Positions 61,298-64,000 of a stretch of DNA of 64,000 nt are shown here, piece after piece; within the stretch, counting starts at the first letter, position 1; each line of letters opens with the position of its first letter. The DNA lies in assembly GCF_031326225.1 (NCBI RefSeq), contig NZ_CP133720.1, forward strand, positions 3,844,001 through 3,908,000. Direction: 5' to 3'. The stretch is from Undibacterium cyanobacteriorum (GTDB lineage Bacteria > Pseudomonadota > Gammaproteobacteria > Burkholderiales > Burkholderiaceae_D). A model generated the notes under the pieces. That model was not told where the DNA came from. It worked only from the letters and a program-made list of their open reading frames with translations, and ran no database searches. The translations under genes were made by a program, and so were the position numbers.

Positions 61298-62188
61298 TCA
61301 CACGCTACGAAATCGATGTGGCATCAACTGGCCATCGGCAATCCGATATGCACCTTGCAGTGCCGCTTGTGTGTAGGATTGCCCTCGCAGCAAACTCACT
61401 TCCAAGCTGCGCCCTAACGCTAACTGCGCGGCGATGGCCGACGCTAAAGTACAACCGCTGCCGTGAAAACTTCCTGCTAAGCGCGGCCAGGTCCATTGTT
61501 TCTCAGTGTGTGGAAATGCTTGCGAGAACCATCGATTCGTCACTGCGTCTTCTTCGCTATGCCCGCCTTTCACCAAAACATCTTGGCAAGCACCGCCCAA
61601 CAAAGATTGCGCCTTCTGCGCAACACCCGAGCCAAAACTCGCGAGACGTGACAGCTCGGGCAAATTAGGCGTGATCAAGGTGGCGACTTCCAGCAACGGT
61701 TGGATGGCAGCGCACGCCTCATCGATCGCTAGACGTTGTCCAGCACCGCTCGCCAATACTGGGTCGAGTACCACATCCAGTGAACGCGTCATCGCGATCT
61801 GAGTATCCGCGTCTGCTATTGATGCACTCGCTTTGTTTCCTGCTTTTATCCGCTCTTCCTGCAGTTCTTTGATCAATTCAGCGATACGTTGCGCGTTGCG
61901 CGCGCTCCCCACAATCCCTAACTTCACCGCATGAATCGGCATTGCAGCAAACAGCGCCCTTGCTTGCGCTTCAATGATGTCAGCGTCAATCGGATGCACC
62001 TGATAGACGCGATTATTATCCTGCACGGTCAAGGCGGTAATGATAGGCAGAGCATGTGCACCCTGCGCCGTCACCGCCTCGATATCGGCTTGAATGCCAG
62101 CGCCTCCACTGGGATCATGCCCCGCAAATACGAGAACACAAGGCCGTTGCTGTGGGCGCTGCACTGGCTTGATTGGCTGCGTCTGCAT
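61298..62188 (-). CDS. thiD: Hydroxymethylpyrimidine (phosphate) kinase
   Basis: A 296-residue kinase of the PfkB-like family that phosphorylates HMP and HMP-phosphate. The motif HDPSGGAGIQADIEAV and the C-terminal glycine-rich GSFHGSGCTLASAIAAQLAL, which holds the catalytic Asp region in this family as SGCTL, are present. The protein is slightly longer than E. coli ThiD (266), with an insertion near IADADTQIAMTRSLD. It overlaps thiG by one base. Confidence 0.95.
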   Translation of the reverse strand: MQTQPIKPVQRPQQRPCVLVFAGHDPSGGAGIQADIEAVTAQGAHALPIITALTVQDNNRVYQVHPIDADIIEAQARALFAAMPIHAVKLGIVGSARNAQRIAELIKELQEERIKAGNKASASIADADTQIAMTRSLDVVLDPVLASGAGQRLAIDEACAAIQPLLEVATLITPNLPELSRLASFGSGVAQKAQSLLGGACQDVLVKGGHSEEDAVTNRWFSQAFPHTEKQWTWPRLAGSFHGSGCTLASAIAAQLALGRSLEVSLLRGQSYTQAALQGAYRIADGQLMPHRFRSV

Positions 62189-62982
62189 CAGGCCACACGC
62201 CCAAGCATCGGTGACGAAGGCGACGCCGCGAATTTGCGAGCAATACGTCCCGCCAAATAGGCTTCACGTCCTGCTTCGACAGCCAAGCCCATGGCACGTG
62301 CCATACGATTCGGATCGCGCGCCCCTGCAATCGCCGTGTTCATCAAAACACCATCACAACCAAGCTCCATCGCAATCGCGGCGTCGGAGGCCGTGCCGAC
62401 ACCGGCGTCAACAATGATCGGGACCTTGGCTTGCTCGATGATCAACGACAAATTCCACGGATTCAGAATACCCATACCCGAGCCGATCAGCGAAGCAAGC
62501 GGCATAACAGCGACGCAACCGATGTCTTCCAACATCCGCGCTTGAATCGGATCATCACTGCAATACACCATCACATCAAAACCATCTTTGACCAAGACCT
62601 TAGCCGCCTCTAATGTTTCAGGCATATTCGGGAACAAAGTCTTTTCATCGCCGAGCACTTCCAATTTGCACAACTTGTGACCACCCAATAATTCGCGCCC
62701 CAACTGCAAGGTGTAGATCGCGTCTTTCGCGTTATAGCAACCGGCCGTATTCGGCAAGATGGTGTACTTCGATGGCGGCACCACATCAAGCAAACTCGGA
62801 GCATTAGGATCTTGACCAATATTCACACGGCGGATCGCCACCGTAATAATCTCCGCACCGCTCGCTTCGGTAGCAAGCTTAGTTTGTTCGAGATCTTTGT
62901 ACTTTCCACTACCGACCAATAAACGCGATTGATACGTCTTACCTGCAATCGTCAGGCTGTTTGGTTTTGTTTCTGTTGTCAT
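62188..62982 (-). CDS. thiG: Thiazole synthase
   Basis: A 264-residue TIM-barrel enzyme that forms the thiazole ring from deoxyxylulose phosphate, dehydroglycine and ThiS thiocarboxylate. The Schiff-base lysine is in KLEVLGDEKTLFPN, and VPIIVDAGVGTASDAAIAME is the phosphate site. The ATG at 62982 has GAGGGA upstream. It lies 230 bases after thiS; other genes of this operon are nearly contiguous. Confidence 0.97.
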   Translation of the reverse strand: MTTETKPNSLTIAGKTYQSRLLVGSGKYKDLEQTKLATEASGAEIITVAIRRVNIGQDPNAPSLLDVVPPSKYTILPNTAGCYNAKDAIYTLQLGRELLGGHKLCKLEVLGDEKTLFPNMPETLEAAKVLVKDGFDVMVYCSDDPIQARMLEDIGCVAVMPLASLIGSGMGILNPWNLSLIIEQAKVPIIVDAGVGTASDAAIAMELGCDGVLMNTAIAGARDPNRMARAMGLAVEAGREAYLAGRIARKFAASPSSPMLGRVA

Positions 62983-63212
62983 GATTTTTCCCTCAATTTT
63001 TCTATTGGTTTGCAACTCAGTATTCTTTTGAATCAAGTCACCTTCCTTAGTTTTTCGAGTCGCAACGATGCATCAATTGCTCGCCAACTCACCAGCCCGA
63101 GAAACTTCATTTTGAGGATGCAGTGCTAGAAGAAAAGCGGAGCAATACGTCGGCATTGCGAGTATTTTCGACAACGCAATGCGCCTCACAATGAAGATTA
63201 TCGAGTCAGTGA
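62983..63212. other. thiS/thiG gap, no gene
   Basis: A 230-base stretch inside the thiamine operon. No open frame with coding character is present. thiO is often found near thiS and thiG in related bacteria but is absent here. I see no obvious thiamine riboswitch or strong hairpin. Confidence 0.5.
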
Positions 63213-63413
63213 TCAACCACCACCGATGGCACGTACCACATCTATGACGTCGCCAGTGCGCAGAACACACTCCGCCCACTGCGAACGACTAATCACGTCA
63301 CGATTCACTGCCACCGCGATTGCTTGATTGCCGATATTCAGTTCGGCAATCAGGCTCTGTAGATTCAATTCGGATGGGTAGTATTTGGTTTCACCATTGA
63401 TTTGAATTTCCAT
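63213..63413 (-). CDS. thiS: Sulfur carrier protein ThiS
   Basis: A 66-residue ubiquitin-fold protein that carries sulfur as a C-terminal thiocarboxylate to ThiG. It begins MEIQINGETKYYPSELNLQS and ends DVVRAIGGG, with the required terminal Gly-Gly. The family ends in GG directly; here there are three glycines, as in some relatives. It starts nine bases after thiC. Confidence 0.96.
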   Translation of the reverse strand: MEIQINGETKYYPSELNLQSLIAELNIGNQAIAVAVNRDVISRSQWAECVLRTGDVIDVVRAIGGG

Positions 63414-63422
63414 CGCGTTCTC

Positions 63423-64000
63423 CTAAGATTTCTTATAGATTTCTGCGCCGGTCTTCATGAACTCAACGGCCTTTACTTCCATGCCTTTTTGCAGGGCATC
63501 ACTTTCACTGAGCCCTTGGCTGCTGGCAAAGTCGCGTACTTCTTGCGTGATCTTCATGGAACAAAAATGGGGACCACACATAGAACAGAAATGCGCGACT
63601 TTGGCGGAATCTTTTGGTAAGGTCTCATCATGAAATTCACGAGCGCGATCGGGATCAAGTCCCAAATTAAATTGATCTTCCCAACGGAATTCAAAGCGGG
63701 CTTTAGACAAGGCATTGTCGCGAATTTGTGCGCCCGGATGACCCTTGGCTAAGTCCGCTGCATGAGCAGCGATTTTGTAAGTGATGATGCCTTCTTTAAC
63801 GTCGGCTTTATTTGGCAAACCCAGATGCTCTTTCGGTGTGACGTAACACAACATCGCCGTACCATACCAAGCAATTTGCGCGGCGCCGATGCCAGACGTG
63901 ATGTGGTCATAACCAGGTGCGATATCAGTCGTCAATGGGCCCAGCGTATAAAAGGGCGCCTCGTAGCACTGCTCCAATTGCAGATCCATATTCTCTTTGA
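63423..64000 (-). CDS. thiC: Phosphomethylpyrimidine synthase ThiC, C-terminal part (runs off right edge)
   Basis: About 190 C-terminal residues of the radical-SAM enzyme that makes the pyrimidine half of thiamine. The iron-sulfur cluster motif CSMCGPHFC, unique to ThiC for a C-terminal cluster, is present. YTLGPLTTDIAPGYDHITSG and AMLCYVTPKEHLGLP are conserved. The frame continues past 64000, so the N-terminal part and any thiamine riboswitch lie outside the window. It leads the operon thiC-thiS-thiG-thiD-thiE. Confidence 0.97.
   Translation of the reverse strand, partial: KENMDLQLEQCYEAPFYTLGPLTTDIAPGYDHITSGIGAAQIAWYGTAMLCYVTPKEHLGLPNKADVKEGIITYKIAAHAADLAKGHPGAQIRDNALSKARFEFRWEDQFNLGLDPDRAREFHDETLPKDSAKVAHFCSMCGPHFCSMKITQEVRDFASSQGLSESDALQKGMEVKAVEFMKTGAEIYKKS

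Noticed and set aside
62983..63212. Thiamine riboswitch or thiO remnant in the thiS-thiG gap
   Set aside because: I looked for the conserved thi-box core and for Rossmann-like coding sequence and saw neither. A riboswitch would be expected upstream of thiC, beyond the right edge.
1..64000. tRNA, rRNA, prophage, transposase, toxin-antitoxin or defence genes
   Set aside because: Searched by eye for T-loop motifs, integrase and transposase motifs, and typical defence proteins; none found. A tRNA search program would settle the RNA part.

Overview
This 64 kb window is chromosomal DNA from a betaproteobacterium. The best fit is the order Burkholderiales, family Oxalobacteraceae, in the style of Undibacterium. 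This is inferred from gene order (rplU-rpmA-obgE / ispB / pilB-pilC-pilD-coaE-zapD-yacG, dusB-fis-purH-ruvC-ruvA-ruvB, anmK-M23 peptidase / tyrS-dtd) and from the moderate GC content; no marker RNA gene is present to confirm it. Almost everything is core chromosome. I see no phage, plasmid, transposase, CRISPR array, restriction or defence gene, and no tRNA or rRNA.

Layout. 1-4.9 kb: a LysR regulator (cut by the left edge) diverging from a four-gene operon (acyl-CoA dehydrogenase, kinase-fold phosphotransferase, histidine-phosphatase-like protein, SDR) that resembles the levulinate/4-hydroxyacid pathway. 5.1-9.3 kb: a sensor GGDEF-EAL protein, an outer-membrane barrel and a cupredoxin-like protein. 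9.4-13 kb: a small porin-like protein, an Lrp-type regulator divergent from arginase, and proB. 13.2-20 kb: a large transglutaminase-like membrane protein, obgE, rpmA, rplU and a GH18 protein. 20.3-27.5 kb: ispB, then the type IV pilus genes pilB, pilC and pilD with coaE, zapD and yacG. 27.5-31.7 kb: alr, dadA and a TyrR-like sigma54 activator. 32-39.1 kb: the dusB-fis-purH-ruvC-ruvA-ruvB series, interrupted by two repeat-rich islands. 39.4-48 kb: a TlpA-like thioredoxin, a second GGDEF-EAL protein, an aldo/keto reductase, a DUF4105 protein with a lipoprotein, a DsbA-like protein and anmK. 48.1-52.4 kb: an M23 peptidase diverging from tyrS-dtd-histidine phosphatase. 52.4-55.8 kb: LacI regulator and GH92 mannosidase. 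56-59.3 kb: a four-gene operon of two paralogous exported proteins plus a LytS/LytTR-type two-component pair. 59.4-60.3 kb: a receiver-domain protein. 60.6-64 kb: the thiamine operon thiC (cut by the right edge)-thiS-thiG-thiD-thiE.

How the parts fit. The pilus block supplies the assembly ATPase, platform protein and prepilin peptidase. The ruv block supplies the whole Holliday-junction machinery. alr and dadA interconvert and oxidise alanine. The thi genes form both halves of thiamine phosphate and join them. The Lrp regulator probably controls arginase and the LacI regulator probably controls the mannosidase.

The least explained items are: (1) the roughly 1.2 kb composite repeat island between ruvA and ruvC, with about 300-base inverted arms, a third direct copy and two TTTTGG hexamer tracts; (2) the exported-paralogue/LytTR operon; (3) the GGDEF-EAL/barrel/cupredoxin triad; (4) the acyl-CoA dehydrogenase/kinase operon carrying a phosphatase-like protein without its second catalytic histidine. 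Functions beyond family level are inference throughout.
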